A stretch of DNA of 64,000 nt from an uncultured Thalassotalea sp. (GCA_947502355.1 CANMZP010000006.1:62001-126000); one strand, 5' to 3'. Shown: positions 16,696-26,221, counted from the stretch's first letter. Program-made: numbers and translations. Notes: generated from the letters alone by a model not told the origin.

Positions 16696-19128
16696 ATGAA
16701 AACTTTGTTTTATTTTTTACTTTCCTTACCAATCAAATTATTGGTGCGTTGTAAAATTATCCCAGACAAATCCATTGATGAGCTGGCATCGGGCGATACC
16801 AAATCGATTTTTTACGTAACCAGCTATCAGTCAGCAAGTGATTTACTGGCGCTGCAAATTGCCTGTAAACAACTGAATTTGCCAGACCCGTTAGAAGAGG
16901 TCATGCTGGACGGTAAGCCTTACCGCCGTTGTTTGTGTTTATCAAAGCCCGATTCGGTTTTTCCTTGGGGTAGACGCAGCAAAACCAATGCCATGGCACA
17001 TGGTCTGGCATTATTGAAGCATTTTGCTGCAAACCCGCAAGAGAACTCCAAACTGATCCCGGTTAACCTCCTATGGGGACGCTCGCCTGCTAAGCAAACT
17101 AAAGCCAATGTCGGCATGGTTTTGGCAGATGAAACCTCACCTAATTTTTTACGCAAATTCTGGATTGTCTTGTTTTTAGGGCGAGATACCTTGGTGCGTT
17201 TCAGTGAAGGCTTTGATTTTGCTGAAGTGGTTAGAACTCAGGGCAGCGATAAAGTCGCCGCGAAAAAATTAATTCGTATGGCACGTTTTCATTTTTACCG
17301 CCAAAAAATTGCCGCTACCGGTCCACGATTAATGGATCGTGAGCAAATTTATACGGCGCTATTTGCGTCACCTGCATTAAAACGCCTAGTCAAAGATGAA
17401 GCCAAAGCAAAAGGCCTAAGCGAAGCTCAGGTGAAAGCCAAAGCATTGGCAATGATGAAAGAGATCGTTGCAGACTATCGTGATGTGACGCTTCGTCTTG
17501 GAGAGCGGATTTTAACCTGGTTATGGAATCGTTTATACGATGAAATCGAGGTTAAAAATGCCGATAGATTACGCACGCTTTCACAAGAAGGGCATGAAAT
17601 TGTTTATGTGCCTTGTCATCGCTCGCATATGGATTACTTGTTACTTACTTATATAATCTACCATCAAGGTTTGGTTACCCCAAGAATTGCCGCGGGTATT
17701 AACTTGAACTTCTGGCCAGCGGGGCCAATTTTCCGTAAAGCTGGCGCCTTCTTTATCCGTCGCAGCTTCCGTGGTAATCGCCTGTATTCGACCATTTTCC
17801 GTGAATACTTAGGCTTGTTATTCGAACGTGGATATTCTGTGAAATACTACACCGAAGGTGGCCGAAGCCGCACGGGGCGTTTATTAGCACCGAAAACCGG
17901 CATGTTGGCCATGACCGTTCAAAGCATGCTTAAGGGGATTGATAGACCATTAACGTTGGTCCCTGTTTACATTGGCTATGAGCATGTAATGGAAGTGGCC
18001 ACCTACCATAAAGAGTTAAAAGGTAGCTCAAAGCAGAAAGAGTCGGCCTTTGGCATTATTAAAGCGATTCGTAAGTTACGTAACTATGGTAAAGGCTTTA
18101 TTAACTTTGGTGAGCCGATCAATATTAATGAATTTTTAAACCAAGAAGAGCCCAACTGGAAAGACGCCATCGACCCGATCGATCCACAAAAACCTCAGTG
18201 GTTAAACCCGGTTGTCAATAAAATGGCTAACCAGGTCATGCTAGAAATTAACAAAGCGGTTGCATTAAATTCGGTAACGCTAACGGCATTGATTTTATTG
18301 ACGGTAGAAAACCATGCCTTAACGCGTAAAGAGTTAGAGCAACATTTGGATTTCTTCCTAGAACTGCAACGCAAAGCCCCATTTAGTAAAGATATCATTA
18401 TTCCAGAAGAGAATGGTGCCGAATTAGTTGATGCGGTTATTCGTTTAAATAAGGTTGATGTAACCAGTGATGGCTTAGGTGAGATCATTTCTTTAGATGA
18501 AAGTGCAGCTTTGGAAATGGGCTATTATCGCAATAATATTTTGCATTCATATATGATGGCTTCGCTTGTTTGTCGTTTGTTGATCACCTATGAAAAGCTA
18601 ACGACTGAAGAGATTTGTGTAAAGGCCGAAACACTAGCACAGCTGATTAAAGAAGAGCTTTTCTTATCCCTTAAATCGTCAGAGTTAGAAAGCCGAGTGG
18701 TTGATATCTTAACGGTACTTGTCGATAAAGGTATGGTTAAGCAAAGCAAAGCGGGTTATTGGAGTCTTGATGCTGAGCACAAGGATGCTCACTTACTCAA
18801 TATTATCTCTGGTTGTATTAGTGAAACCGTGCAGCGTTATGCCATTGTACTGAAACTGATTCGTGATAAAGCGCCAATCAGTCGAAGTGATTTGGAAACG
18901 GATGCAACAACATTAGCTCAACGTATGTCAACATTACACAATATTCATGCACCTGAATTTGTTGATAAAAAATCACAAGCGGCGATTGTTAATGCTTTAC
19001 GTGAACACGCATACATTGAAACGAATGATAGTGGTGGCTTTGTTGCGAGTGAGTCGATTGCTCAGCTTGAGGAAATTGTTGACCACTTAATTGATAGTGA
19101 TGTTCAACAAAGCATAATGAGTTCGTAA
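16696..19128 (+). CDS. plsB: Glycerol-3-phosphate 1-O-acyltransferase PlsB
   Basis: First enzyme of phospholipid synthesis, which acylates sn-glycerol-3-phosphate at position 1 at the inner membrane. The length of 810 aa matches the E. coli enzyme (about 807). The acyltransferase motifs are in order: VPCHRSHMDYLLL (H308-X4-D313), GAFFIRRSFRGN, YYTEGGRSRTGRLL near residue 390, and LVPVYIGYEHVMEV. The long N- and C-terminal extensions typical of PlsB are present. The gene is divergent from the M20 peptidase and has no partner in its transcription unit. Confidence 0.97.
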   Translation: MKTLFYFLLSLPIKLLVRCKIIPDKSIDELASGDTKSIFYVTSYQSASDLLALQIACKQLNLPDPLEEVMLDGKPYRRCLCLSKPDSVFPWGRRSKTNAMAHGLALLKHFAANPQENSKLIPVNLLWGRSPAKQTKANVGMVLADETSPNFLRKFWIVLFLGRDTLVRFSEGFDFAEVVRTQGSDKVAAKKLIRMARFHFYRQKIAATGPRLMDREQIYTALFASPALKRLVKDEAKAKGLSEAQVKAKALAMMKEIVADYRDVTLRLGERILTWLWNRLYDEIEVKNADRLRTLSQEGHEIVYVPCHRSHMDYLLLTYIIYHQGLVTPRIAAGINLNFWPAGPIFRKAGAFFIRRSFRGNRLYSTIFREYLGLLFERGYSVKYYTEGGRSRTGRLLAPKTGMLAMTVQSMLKGIDRPLTLVPVYIGYEHVMEVATYHKELKGSSKQKESAFGIIKAIRKLRNYGKGFINFGEPININEFLNQEEPNWKDAIDPIDPQKPQWLNPVVNKMANQVMLEINKAVALNSVTLTALILLTVENHALTRKELEQHLDFFLELQRKAPFSKDIIIPEENGAELVDAVIRLNKVDVTSDGLGEIISLDESAALEMGYYRNNILHSYMMASLVCRLLITYEKLTTEEICVKAETLAQLIKEELFLSLKSSELESRVVDILTVLVDKGMVKQSKAGYWSLDAEHKDAHLLNIISGCISETVQRYAIVLKLIRDKAPISRSDLETDATTLAQRMSTLHNIHAPEFVDKKSQAAIVNALREHAYIETNDSGGFVASESIAQLEEIVDHLIDSDVQQSIMSS

Positions 19129-19282
19129 GGCTTCAAGTTTTAAGCGACCAGTTGCAAGCAAACGCTAAAACGAGAGTAAAAGTATAGAGCATAATTGTCT
19201 GGCTTAAATTAAGTTAGGTGGTTATGCTTTTTTATTACGGTAAAATACATACTAATAACAAGATATTTAAGGGCTTTTTATA

Positions 19283-20335
19283 ATGCTTAGCGTTTTTCTG
19301 ATGTTTATTTTTTGCAGCTTTTCGGTACAAGCTATTACCTTCCCAGACTTACCCGAAGGTGTAAGTAATAATGCCGTCGCTCAGGTTAATACCTCGCAAG
19401 GGGATTACTTAATTAGCTTTATGGGCCTAGGTCAAAATAAAGATCATAAAGCCGTACACAACAAAGTGTGGGCATTAAAAATTGGTGATCAGCATTGGCA
19501 ACAGAAAAGCCCGGTGCCAAGTAGCCTGACTTTAAAGGGGCGATTAGCGTCCATTGCCGCAACGGTAAATGAGCACGTTTATTTATTTGGAGGCTATACC
19601 GTTGCTGAAGATCATCAAGAGATTTCCAGTCCCGATGTGTTTCGCTACGATGTTAGCCAAGATACATATCAAAAGCTTACCCCCATGCCGGTGCCTGTCG
19701 ATGACAGTGTCGCGTTAGTCTATCAAAACCGTTATATCTACTTGGTCAGTGGTTGGCATAATGCGGGTAATGTTAATCTGGTGCAAATTTATGATACAGC
19801 AACAGATAGCTGGCAACAGGGATCCCCATTTTTAGGCCAACCAGTGTTTGGCCACAGTGGTGCCATCACAGGTAATAATATGATTATTTGTGATGGGGTA
19901 ATTGTTGTACCGCAACGGCTTAAACGTCGAAAATATGATGACATTGCTCAGTGCTATATCGGAAAAATTAATGCCCAACAAGTAGATAAAGTTGATTGGC
20001 AATTGATTGATCACCCAACGGGTGTCGCTAAATACCGCATGGCGGCAGCAGCATTAAAGGGCTCGGTGTTTTTTGTTGGTGGCTCAGATAACCCATATAA
20101 CTATAATGGCATTGGTTATAATACAGTGCCATCAAATCCCTCGAATGAAGTGTGGCAATATAATATTGCCGAACATCGCTGGCTCAAACTCTCCCAAAAG
20201 CAGGATCGTAAGCTTTATCCTGCAACAATGGACCATCGTGGTCTGATTATTTATAAAAACCAATTGCTCACCATTGGTGGTATGGAGCAAGGCCAGCGAG
20301 TTTCAAATAAGGTCTCTTCGCGACAACTGCTTTGA
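19283..20335 (+). CDS. Exported kelch-repeat beta-propeller protein
   Basis: 350 aa with a signal peptide ending VQA|ITF. At least four kelch blades are visible through the hydrophobic-GG signatures YLFGGYT, YLVSGWHN, VFFVGGSDN and LLTIGGME, together with blade sequences such as VFRYDVSQDTYQKLTPMP and IYDTATDSWQQ. Kelch propellers of this size include NanM-type sialic-acid mutarotases, but the enzyme-specific residues cannot be confirmed by eye. Its neighbours (plsB, a small membrane protein) give no functional hint. A periplasmic binding or sugar-related enzymatic role is only inferred. Confidence 0.75.
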   Translation: MLSVFLMFIFCSFSVQAITFPDLPEGVSNNAVAQVNTSQGDYLISFMGLGQNKDHKAVHNKVWALKIGDQHWQQKSPVPSSLTLKGRLASIAATVNEHVYLFGGYTVAEDHQEISSPDVFRYDVSQDTYQKLTPMPVPVDDSVALVYQNRYIYLVSGWHNAGNVNLVQIYDTATDSWQQGSPFLGQPVFGHSGAITGNNMIICDGVIVVPQRLKRRKYDDIAQCYIGKINAQQVDKVDWQLIDHPTGVAKYRMAAAALKGSVFFVGGSDNPYNYNGIGYNTVPSNPSNEVWQYNIAEHRWLKLSQKQDRKLYPATMDHRGLIIYKNQLLTIGGMEQGQRVSNKVSSRQLL

Positions 20336-20376
20336 TTACATTTGTAACCAGTGGTAAATGAAATGTAAGCAAGTGT

Positions 20377-20390
20377 TTGATCTGGATCAG
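20377..20390. promoter_or_regulatory. FNR/CRP-family binding site
   Basis: TTGATCTGGATCAG matches the FNR consensus TTGAT-N4-ATCAA at 9 of 10 positions. It lies 57 bp upstream of a small membrane-protein gene and 42 bp past the kelch gene stop. Confidence 0.6.
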
Positions 20391-20401
20391 CACGCATCCC
20401 G

Positions 20402-20437
20402 CCATGTTTGGTTATTGTTTAAGCACACCAAACATGG
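20402..20437 (+). promoter_or_regulatory. Inverted repeat in the leader of the small membrane protein
   Basis: CCATGTTTGGT (20402-20412) pairs with ACCAAACATGG (20427-20437) across a 14-nt loop. The right arm runs into the GGGAG ribosome-binding site of the gene at 20447, so folding could hide the site and reduce translation. It could instead be an operator. Confidence 0.5.
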
Positions 20438-20446
20438 GAGATTGCA

Positions 20447-20575
20447 ATGGACAATTTACAAGCATTACTTACAGACCCTGTCGTACTTATTTCTGCTGGT
20501 GGTTTAATTACCGTAATAGCGATATGCGCATTTTATGTGTATTTCTTTATGCGAAAAATTAATAATAACGAATAA
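20447..20575 (+). CDS. 42-residue single-span membrane protein (DUF3149-like)
   Basis: Short gene: ATG at 20447 with a GGGAG ribosome-binding site 8-12 bases upstream, stop at 20573-20575. The product has a polar N-terminus (MDNLQALLTDPV), one hydrophobic helix of about 22 residues (VLISAGGLITVIAICAFYVYFF) and a short basic/polar tail (MRKINNNE). This fits the small DUF3149-type membrane proteins, though the family call is by general resemblance. It has its own regulatory site, leader hairpin and terminator, which argues for a real, separately controlled gene. The FNR-like site suggests control by oxygen or redox state. Its function is unknown. Confidence 0.72.
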   Translation: MDNLQALLTDPVVLISAGGLITVIAICAFYVYFFMRKINNNE

Positions 20576-20614
20576 CGCACAGAATAATTTTACAAAAAGT
20601 ATGCTCGCTATTTG

Positions 20615-20644
20615 GCAGGTGATGAAAGCATTACCTGCGTTTTG
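20615..20644 (+). terminator. Probable terminator of the small membrane-protein gene
   Basis: GCAGGTGATG (20615-20624) pairs with CATTACCTGC (20629-20638), one G-T wobble, with a 4-nt AAAG loop and a short GTTTT tail. It lies 40 bp past the stop codon. Confidence 0.55.
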
Positions 20645-20763
20645 GTGCGCCATTTTTAAACATAATCTGCTTGCATTTGACGCTAGCAATAGTAAGCTTA
20701 CAAATAAGTACTAAATGCGAAGTTTTCGTTATAATTTTGCTATAAAAACAATAAGATTTAAAA

Positions 20764-22698
20764 ATGGAAAATTTTAAATGCTTCATCATCAGTGTCTTTA
20801 TCCTGCTGATCAGTTTTAACACTCATGCTGCGCTCGTTAATCAGAAAATTCTGACGAACCAAACATTCCCGTTTAAAGGGACTGAGCTGCAAGCCATTTC
20901 GGGTGTTTTTTATTTCGAATTCGATCCCCTGCTGCAAGTTAATCAAACGATTGTTGATATAGAGCATGCCGCGACAAACGCACAAGGTATGGTTGAAGCA
21001 CAGGCCAGCTTTTTTATTATCCAGCCTAAAGATGCCAGTAAACGTAAAGCCGCGCTGGTTGAAATAAGTAATCGTGGCTCTAAAGCCTCTTTGAACTATT
21101 TTAATTTAGCAAAACGTACTGCGGTGCCAAATACCGCCGCTGCACTGGGAGATGGCTTAATTCAAGATTTAGGCTTGTCACTTATGTGGATAGGGTGGCA
21201 AGGTGATGTACCAATCAAAAGTGATCTGCTATATGCTGATTTGCCAAGAGCACAAGGCGTAACCGGCAAAGTTCGTAGCGACTGGACTATTGAACAAACC
21301 AAATCTATGTTATCGATTGCTCATCGTGACAGTATAGCCACCATTTACCCATTAGATAAAAGTCAAAAACAACAAGCGTATCTCACCCATCGCATGGGAC
21401 GAGAAGGGCTGAAAGATATCGTGCCAGCTTCTCAATGGCAGTTTAGCCCGGATGGAAGTCGCATTGTTGGTAATTTTACGCCGGGAATATACGAGTTAGT
21501 GTATCCGGCAAAAGACCCAATGGTTATTGGATTGGGCCTTGCCATTGTTCGTGATACGGCAGAATATGTGAAAACCAAAGGCAGCTCTTATTATGCACCT
21601 AAGACCTTAGCGTTTGGGGTGTCGCAAACCGGGCGATTCTTACGTCACTTTTTACACCAAGGGTTTAATGAAACCGAACTGGGTTTTAAAGCCTTCGATG
21701 GCATGTTTATCCACACCGCAGGTGCGGGTAGAGGCAGTTTTAATCACCGCTTTGCGCAACCCTCTAGAGATGGACATCGAATGAGTGCATTTCAATATCC
21801 TACGGACTTATTTCCTTTCACCAGTGAGCGAGTACGTTCACCATACACCAATAAAAAACGAGGCTTGCTAAAGCGCTATCACCAAGACTTCTACCCCAAG
21901 ACGTTTTATACCAATACCGGCTATGATTATTGGGGCAGAGCGGCAAGTTTAATTCATACCAACGAAATCCATGACATCAAACCTTTGCCGCATGAGCGAA
22001 TTTATCATTTTGCTTCTACTCAGCACTATGTGCACAGTACGGCAAATATGAAGCTTATTGATAAAGAGCATAATATTTATCAAGGCAACCCGCTGAATTT
22101 TAAGTTGCATTTACGCGCCCTATTATCACATTTAACCGATTGGGTAATAACGTATAAAAAACCACCGGGCAGCAGTTACCCAAGCTTTGCTAAACAGACC
22201 CTAATTAATTTTTCGCATTACCAACCACCCAAATGGCTTGGTATAGAAAAGCCTTATAAGCCGCATACGGTATATGAGATGGATTTAGGTGAGAAGTGGG
22301 CACAAGGGATCATCGAAGTTCAGCCACCAATCATTCTTGCAGAAACAACCCCAGCGGTGCCAAACATCGATACCAATGGCAATGAAGTTGGTGGAATTAT
22401 TCACCCCTTATTAAAAGCGCCAATAGCAACGTTTTTACCTTGGGTTTTACGCAGTAACACCTTCGCCAATAATGAAATGGCTGATTTTACCGGGGCCGTT
22501 AAAAAATGGCCTACACAACGGATTAAGGCTCGTTATTCAAGTAAAAAATCTTACTTGAAACACCTAGAGAAGATGTCTCGAAAGAGTTTGTCCCAAGGTT
22601 GGCTATTGGCACGTGATTTAAACCGTGTTCAACTCCAAGGTAATTGGCTTTGGGATTGGAGCATGAATCAACCTAAGCCATTATATACGGCTAACTAA
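20764..22698 (+). CDS. Exported alpha/beta-hydrolase-domain protein
   Basis: 644 aa with a signal peptide ending NTHA|ALV. The N-terminal third is a beta-rich region (FYFEFDPLLQVNQTIVDIEHA, FFIIQPKDASKRKAALVEISNRG). The middle holds a probable nucleophile elbow FGVSQTGRFLRHF (G-X-S-X-T rather than the classical G-X-S-X-G) and LHQGFNETELGFKAFDGMFIHTAGAGRGSFNHRF. This matches the large uncharacterised 'alpha/beta hydrolase domain' family (PF20091 type) found in many marine bacteria. An esterase-like activity on an unknown substrate is inferred. It is a single-gene unit with no informative neighbours. Confidence 0.72.
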   Translation: MENFKCFIISVFILLISFNTHAALVNQKILTNQTFPFKGTELQAISGVFYFEFDPLLQVNQTIVDIEHAATNAQGMVEAQASFFIIQPKDASKRKAALVEISNRGSKASLNYFNLAKRTAVPNTAAALGDGLIQDLGLSLMWIGWQGDVPIKSDLLYADLPRAQGVTGKVRSDWTIEQTKSMLSIAHRDSIATIYPLDKSQKQQAYLTHRMGREGLKDIVPASQWQFSPDGSRIVGNFTPGIYELVYPAKDPMVIGLGLAIVRDTAEYVKTKGSSYYAPKTLAFGVSQTGRFLRHFLHQGFNETELGFKAFDGMFIHTAGAGRGSFNHRFAQPSRDGHRMSAFQYPTDLFPFTSERVRSPYTNKKRGLLKRYHQDFYPKTFYTNTGYDYWGRAASLIHTNEIHDIKPLPHERIYHFASTQHYVHSTANMKLIDKEHNIYQGNPLNFKLHLRALLSHLTDWVITYKKPPGSSYPSFAKQTLINFSHYQPPKWLGIEKPYKPHTVYEMDLGEKWAQGIIEVQPPIILAETTPAVPNIDTNGNEVGGIIHPLLKAPIATFLPWVLRSNTFANNEMADFTGAVKKWPTQRIKARYSSKKSYLKHLEKMSRKSLSQGWLLARDLNRVQLQGNWLWDWSMNQPKPLYTAN

Positions 22699-22731
22699 GG
22701 ATGAAATCACTTCTTTGTAAACCGTAAATAG

Positions 22732-22778
22732 AAAAAACAGGGTGACTTGCAGTTATATGCAACGACTCCTGCTTTTGA
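22732..22778. terminator. Possible bidirectional terminator
   Basis: ACAGG...CCTGC outer arms enclose a TTGCA/TGCAA inner stem. The minus-strand side ends in a T6 run and could terminate the haem operon; the plus-strand side ends GCTTTT after the hydrolase gene. The stem is interrupted, so the call is tentative. Confidence 0.4.
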
Positions 22779-22780
22779 AA

Positions 22781-22820
22781 GCTAAGAAGCTAAGAAGCTA
22801 AGAAGCTAAGAAGCTAAGAA
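22781..22820. repeat. Five perfect tandem copies of an 8-bp unit
   Basis: GCTAAGAA is repeated five times without change, followed by a partial copy. It lies in the gap between the convergent hydrolase and hemY genes. The pair AAACCGTA (22719-22726) and TACGGTTT (22824-22831) flanks it as an inverted repeat. The unit number is likely to vary between strains. Confidence 0.9.
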
Positions 22821-22921
22821 AGCTACGGTTTATATGTTTGGGTATGCCAAAAAAGTGCTGTTACCAATAGCATTAAACCTTGCTGAAAATGCAAAGTTAA
22901 TGCCTTTGGTCTTTAGTCGCT

Positions 22922-24097
22922 TTAAATGATTTTTTGGTAAACTTCACTCGCTTGTCTAAATTCGCCCATATCGTTTAATAATCGGGCGTAGCGTTTTAAA
23001 TCATATGCGTTTTGTTCAATTTTAAATAAGGCCATAAAGGCTTTTTGGGCTTTGTCATAATCTTGATTTTCAGCACATAGGTGGGCAAGGGTGCTTAACC
23101 ACATGACGTTGTGTGGATCTTTGAGCAATATTCTTTGTACGGCATCAATGCTGTGCTGGCTATGCGACATTGGCAATACTTTGATGCGGTTAATAAAGCT
23201 TGGTGATGCACCTTTTTTAATAAGCGGTATTATCACCTTTTCGAGTTTGTCGGTCAGACCATGTTCATTTAAACAATGAATATAGGCCAGTACGATCCCT
23301 TCACTGCGTTTTTCTTTTCGGCTTAAGCCGTCAAAAAAGTTAACCACGGCATCGACGTTAGTCTCAACAATCAAGGTTTGAAAGTGGCCTGAAAAAGCGC
23401 GGAATTCCCAATCGTATAAATCTTGTTGGTTTACGTGTTTGTTCTTTCGTAGCTTTCTCAGTGCTTCGATGGCTGGTAAAAAGCGCTCTTCATGAATGGA
23501 CACTTCAATGTCTAACGATTGTAAGCGATGATCGTGGCCAAGCAGTTTATGGTTTTCATCTAATATGGTGCGTGCTTTTAAAAACTGTTTGTCCGCTAGG
23601 TTTAGTCGTCCGGCAGCAAGTAACGTTTCAAAGCTGAAATTCTTTTGGGCTTGTTCATCGCTTTCTAGACGTTTTAAATAATTTTCAGTTTTGGCGGTGT
23701 CGTTGAGCTTATGACTGGCTTCGGCACCAATTAATAATGCCGTATTGGTCATGCCACAACGATCTGCGGAGTTTGCCATGAGTTTTTCCGCTCGCGCAAA
23801 ATCGCCAATCAGATATGCCGCAATGCCTTGTTGGAAGTTTTTAATCGCTTTGTTCTTGCTACTAAACAGGACTTTTAACCAGGCAACCTGACCAAATTTA
23901 AAGCCAATTTTTAAGCCCCAAATCAGAATGCCAGTAACGACAAGAAACATAACTAGAAGAACAACTAGGCTCACCACGGTTAATTCATATGTGTAACTTC
24001 CAAGGGAAATGAGGACATAGCCCTTATCTTCAATGAGAAATGGAGCACTGGAGCCAACAAGCAATAACAACAAAAAAACAAGGACAACTTTAAACAT
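22922..24097 (-). CDS. hemY: HemY-like TPR inner-membrane protein
   Basis: 391 aa. Two N-terminal transmembrane helices (about residues 2-20 and 38-62) are followed by a cytoplasmic or periplasmic alpha-helical TPR-like region (IAAYLIGDFARAEKLMANSA, DPHNVMWLSTLAHLCAENQDYDKAQKAF). This is the proteobacterial HemY family encoded after hemX; it is not the protoporphyrinogen oxidase HemY of Bacillus. The role in tetrapyrrole metabolism is inferred from the conserved gene order. Its ATG shares one base with the hemX stop codon, so the two are translationally coupled. Confidence 0.9.
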   Translation of the reverse strand: MFKVVLVFLLLLLVGSSAPFLIEDKGYVLISLGSYTYELTVVSLVVLLVMFLVVTGILIWGLKIGFKFGQVAWLKVLFSSKNKAIKNFQQGIAAYLIGDFARAEKLMANSADRCGMTNTALLIGAEASHKLNDTAKTENYLKRLESDEQAQKNFSFETLLAAGRLNLADKQFLKARTILDENHKLLGHDHRLQSLDIEVSIHEERFLPAIEALRKLRKNKHVNQQDLYDWEFRAFSGHFQTLIVETNVDAVVNFFDGLSRKEKRSEGIVLAYIHCLNEHGLTDKLEKVIIPLIKKGASPSFINRIKVLPMSHSQHSIDAVQRILLKDPHNVMWLSTLAHLCAENQDYDKAQKAFMALFKIEQNAYDLKRYARLLNDMGEFRQASEVYQKII

Positions 24098-25461
24098 TAT
24101 AAGCTCTCCTCTTGAACAGCGTTTTCTTGCTCCGTTGGTGATAACGTCTGCTCTGTTTGTTCTGGTTTGGAAAGTGGTGCTGGGGCTTGTTTGCTCTTAT
24201 CGCTTAGCATGTTTTGCAAAGCCGTTAAGGAAGCTAGGGCATTAGGATATTCGACATTTACAGGCATAACTTTTAGGTCGCTCAAGCGCTTGCTAAATTG
24301 CTTGGCACTGGCGCCGCTCATATCAAAATGGCTATTTAGCCACAACTCTAGGTCGGTGATAGACTGAGCGTAAAGCTTCGTGCTTTTTTGGCTTGCTGCC
24401 CATTGTATTTGTTGTATTTTTAATTCCAGGTTGTGGTAAAGGTTGCGTTGGAATTGTGGCTCCATTAGCGCTTCAACCTGGCCGGTACGACGGCGTACGG
24501 TAATAAACTCTTCTTTGAAGCTCTGCCACGTTTTGGCTAGATTTTCTCGCCAGTCATTTACATCATCTGACAGTTCGGTATCGACTGGTTGGTCCGTGGC
24601 TTCTGGCAATTGCAAGCTTGCTAAGGGTAGGTTGCCGACTTGCTTGGCTAGGCCCATAAAGGTAAGGATAATTTCATCCGTTTGCAGCCTTGGTAGCAGT
24701 TTAAGTTGTTCAATATCTTGATGTAATAACTGCCTAATCGATAACATGCGAGGATCGTTTACCTGACTTAGGCGATTATCCGCATCATTTAATAGCCCAA
24801 TGGCGGTATCGACATTTTTCTCTAACCAAAGTACTCTGCCGGCCATACGTACTAGGTATTCCGCTTCGGTTACTTCTGAGTTATCAGGTTTTTGCGAAAT
24901 GACTTCGGTCAGGGCTTGTTGGAGTTCTGCAATTTCTTGATCTTTTTTCTGCCCGAGTTCTTTGCCAAGGTCGTTTAGCTGTTGAGTAAATAGCTGTTTA
25001 TTTTGTTGAATTTGGCGGGCAAGTTGTTGCTCGAGCTGTGCTAATTTTTCAAGCGAGGCCTGATTTGCGGTTGAACTTATGGATTGGTTTTGCTGTTGCT
25101 GAAAAGTATAATGACCAACAGTGCCCGCTGCGGCGGTGAGGGCAATAAGTAAGGCCAATACACCCACTTTTGATATTTTATTACCGGGTTCATTTGTCGA
25201 CTGCCTTGCCGGTTTTGTTGCCGGCTTTTTCGTTGGCGATTTAGCTGATGGAGGCGTCGACGGGGCCCCTTTATTGGGTTTTTCCTGGTTAGCCTGCGTA
25301 GGCTTTTTCGAAGCCCTGGCTTTAGCGGCTATTTTCGTCGCTTGAGCCGCTGAAATGGTGTTATTTTGTGCCGCGGCATCCTTGTCAGTGGACGATGATG
25401 TTGCATTATCATCACTGCCGGATGTTGCTGAAGTTTTTTTGTTTTGCTCTTTCTCAGTCAT
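24097..25461 (-). CDS. hemX: HemX-like membrane protein
   Basis: 454 aa. A cytoplasmic N-terminus of about 100 residues rich in Lys, Ala, Pro and Ser is followed by one transmembrane helix (VGVLALLIALTAAAGTVGHYTF). A coiled coil (LEKLAQLEQQLARQIQQNKQLF) and a helical C-terminal domain with LVRMAGRVLWLEKNVDTAIGLL complete it. This is the HemX domain family, often labelled uroporphyrinogen-III C-methyltransferase although it lacks the methyltransferase fold. It overlaps hemD by 8 bp and hemY by 1 bp. Confidence 0.92.
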   Translation of the reverse strand: MTEKEQNKKTSATSGSDDNATSSSTDKDAAAQNNTISAAQATKIAAKARASKKPTQANQEKPNKGAPSTPPSAKSPTKKPATKPARQSTNEPGNKISKVGVLALLIALTAAAGTVGHYTFQQQQNQSISSTANQASLEKLAQLEQQLARQIQQNKQLFTQQLNDLGKELGQKKDQEIAELQQALTEVISQKPDNSEVTEAEYLVRMAGRVLWLEKNVDTAIGLLNDADNRLSQVNDPRMLSIRQLLHQDIEQLKLLPRLQTDEIILTFMGLAKQVGNLPLASLQLPEATDQPVDTELSDDVNDWRENLAKTWQSFKEEFITVRRRTGQVEALMEPQFQRNLYHNLELKIQQIQWAASQKSTKLYAQSITDLELWLNSHFDMSGASAKQFSKRLSDLKVMPVNVEYPNALASLTALQNMLSDKSKQAPAPLSKPEQTEQTLSPTEQENAVQEESL

Positions 25462-26221
25462 AATTAATATCCACTGGATGCGTTATGTTCATTATTGCCT
25501 TAATTATGCTTATGTTGCTTGCTCCCTGAGCATTGTGCACATGATTAAGGCCGGCAATTTTGGCTTTATTGGCAATTCGTTCACTGGCAACCACCCAAAT
25601 ACATTGCTTTAGCCAATGGGCCGACTCGCTTAATGACAGGGCTTTTTCGAGTAATTCATTGCTCGTAACTACCACACAATTGACTTTTTCAGCTTGCCAT
25701 TGGTGGACACTTTGCCTTGCTTTATCTATAAACCAAACCCGCTTATATACTTCATTATAGGCAACATTTGCGCCACGTAATTGAAGTTGCTGTTTTAGGG
25801 TTTCACGGCCACCATTCCCTCGGATAATAAGAATGCTTTTTTGCTTAACATCTTGCAACTCAGGCAGGACCAGCAGTCCTTCCGTTGTATGCTCATTGGG
25901 TACGGTTATTTGTTCTACGCCAGCATTTTGCAATGCATTTGCTGTAGCAGTACCTACGGCAATTCGAATCGCGATATTGTTGAGAGACTCTATGGGTACT
26001 GTTTGCAATGCAAAGTGAGCAGCAGCCTGACTTACAAAGATAATAGCATCTATCTTTGTATTAGTAAGCAGTTGTTTTAATTTAGAATGGTCGGTTCCGA
26101 CTTGATAGTCGAACAAAGGGGAAATCTCAATATGATTGACAAAAGGGCTTAACTCTTTTGCCAATAATTGAGATTTTTCTAGCGGTCTTGTTAGAAGAAC
26201 ATTAATGTTATTGTTGTTCAT
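25454..26221 (-). CDS. hemD: Uroporphyrinogen-III synthase HemD
   Basis: 255 aa cytoplasmic enzyme that closes hydroxymethylbilane to uroporphyrinogen III with inversion of ring D. The family pattern is visible: [17 protein letters not shown] at the start, [52 protein letters not shown], and [12 protein letters not shown]. It overlaps hemC by 14 bp at the start and hemX by 8 bp at the end, a tightly coupled operon. Confidence 0.93.
   Translation of the reverse strand: MNNNNINVLLTRPLEKSQLLAKELSPFVNHIEISPLFDYQVGTDHSKLKQLLTNTKIDAIIFVSQAAAHFALQTVPIESLNNIAIRIAVGTATANALQNAGVEQITVPNEHTTEGLLVLPELQDVKQKSILIIRGNGGRETLKQQLQLRGANVAYNEVYKRVWFIDKARQSVHQWQAEKVNCVVVTSNELLEKALSLSESAHWLKQCIWVVASERIANKAKIAGLNHVHNAQGASNISIIKAIMNITHPVDINYD

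Noticed and set aside
20377-20562. 61-codon plus-strand frame overlapping the small membrane protein
   Set aside because: Different frame from the convincing 42-residue protein; Cys/Trp-rich random composition and no ribosome-binding site.
22781-22820. Possible CRISPR array
   Set aside because: The units are 8 bp and contiguous with no spacers, and no cas gene is present. The same applies to 36901-36946.
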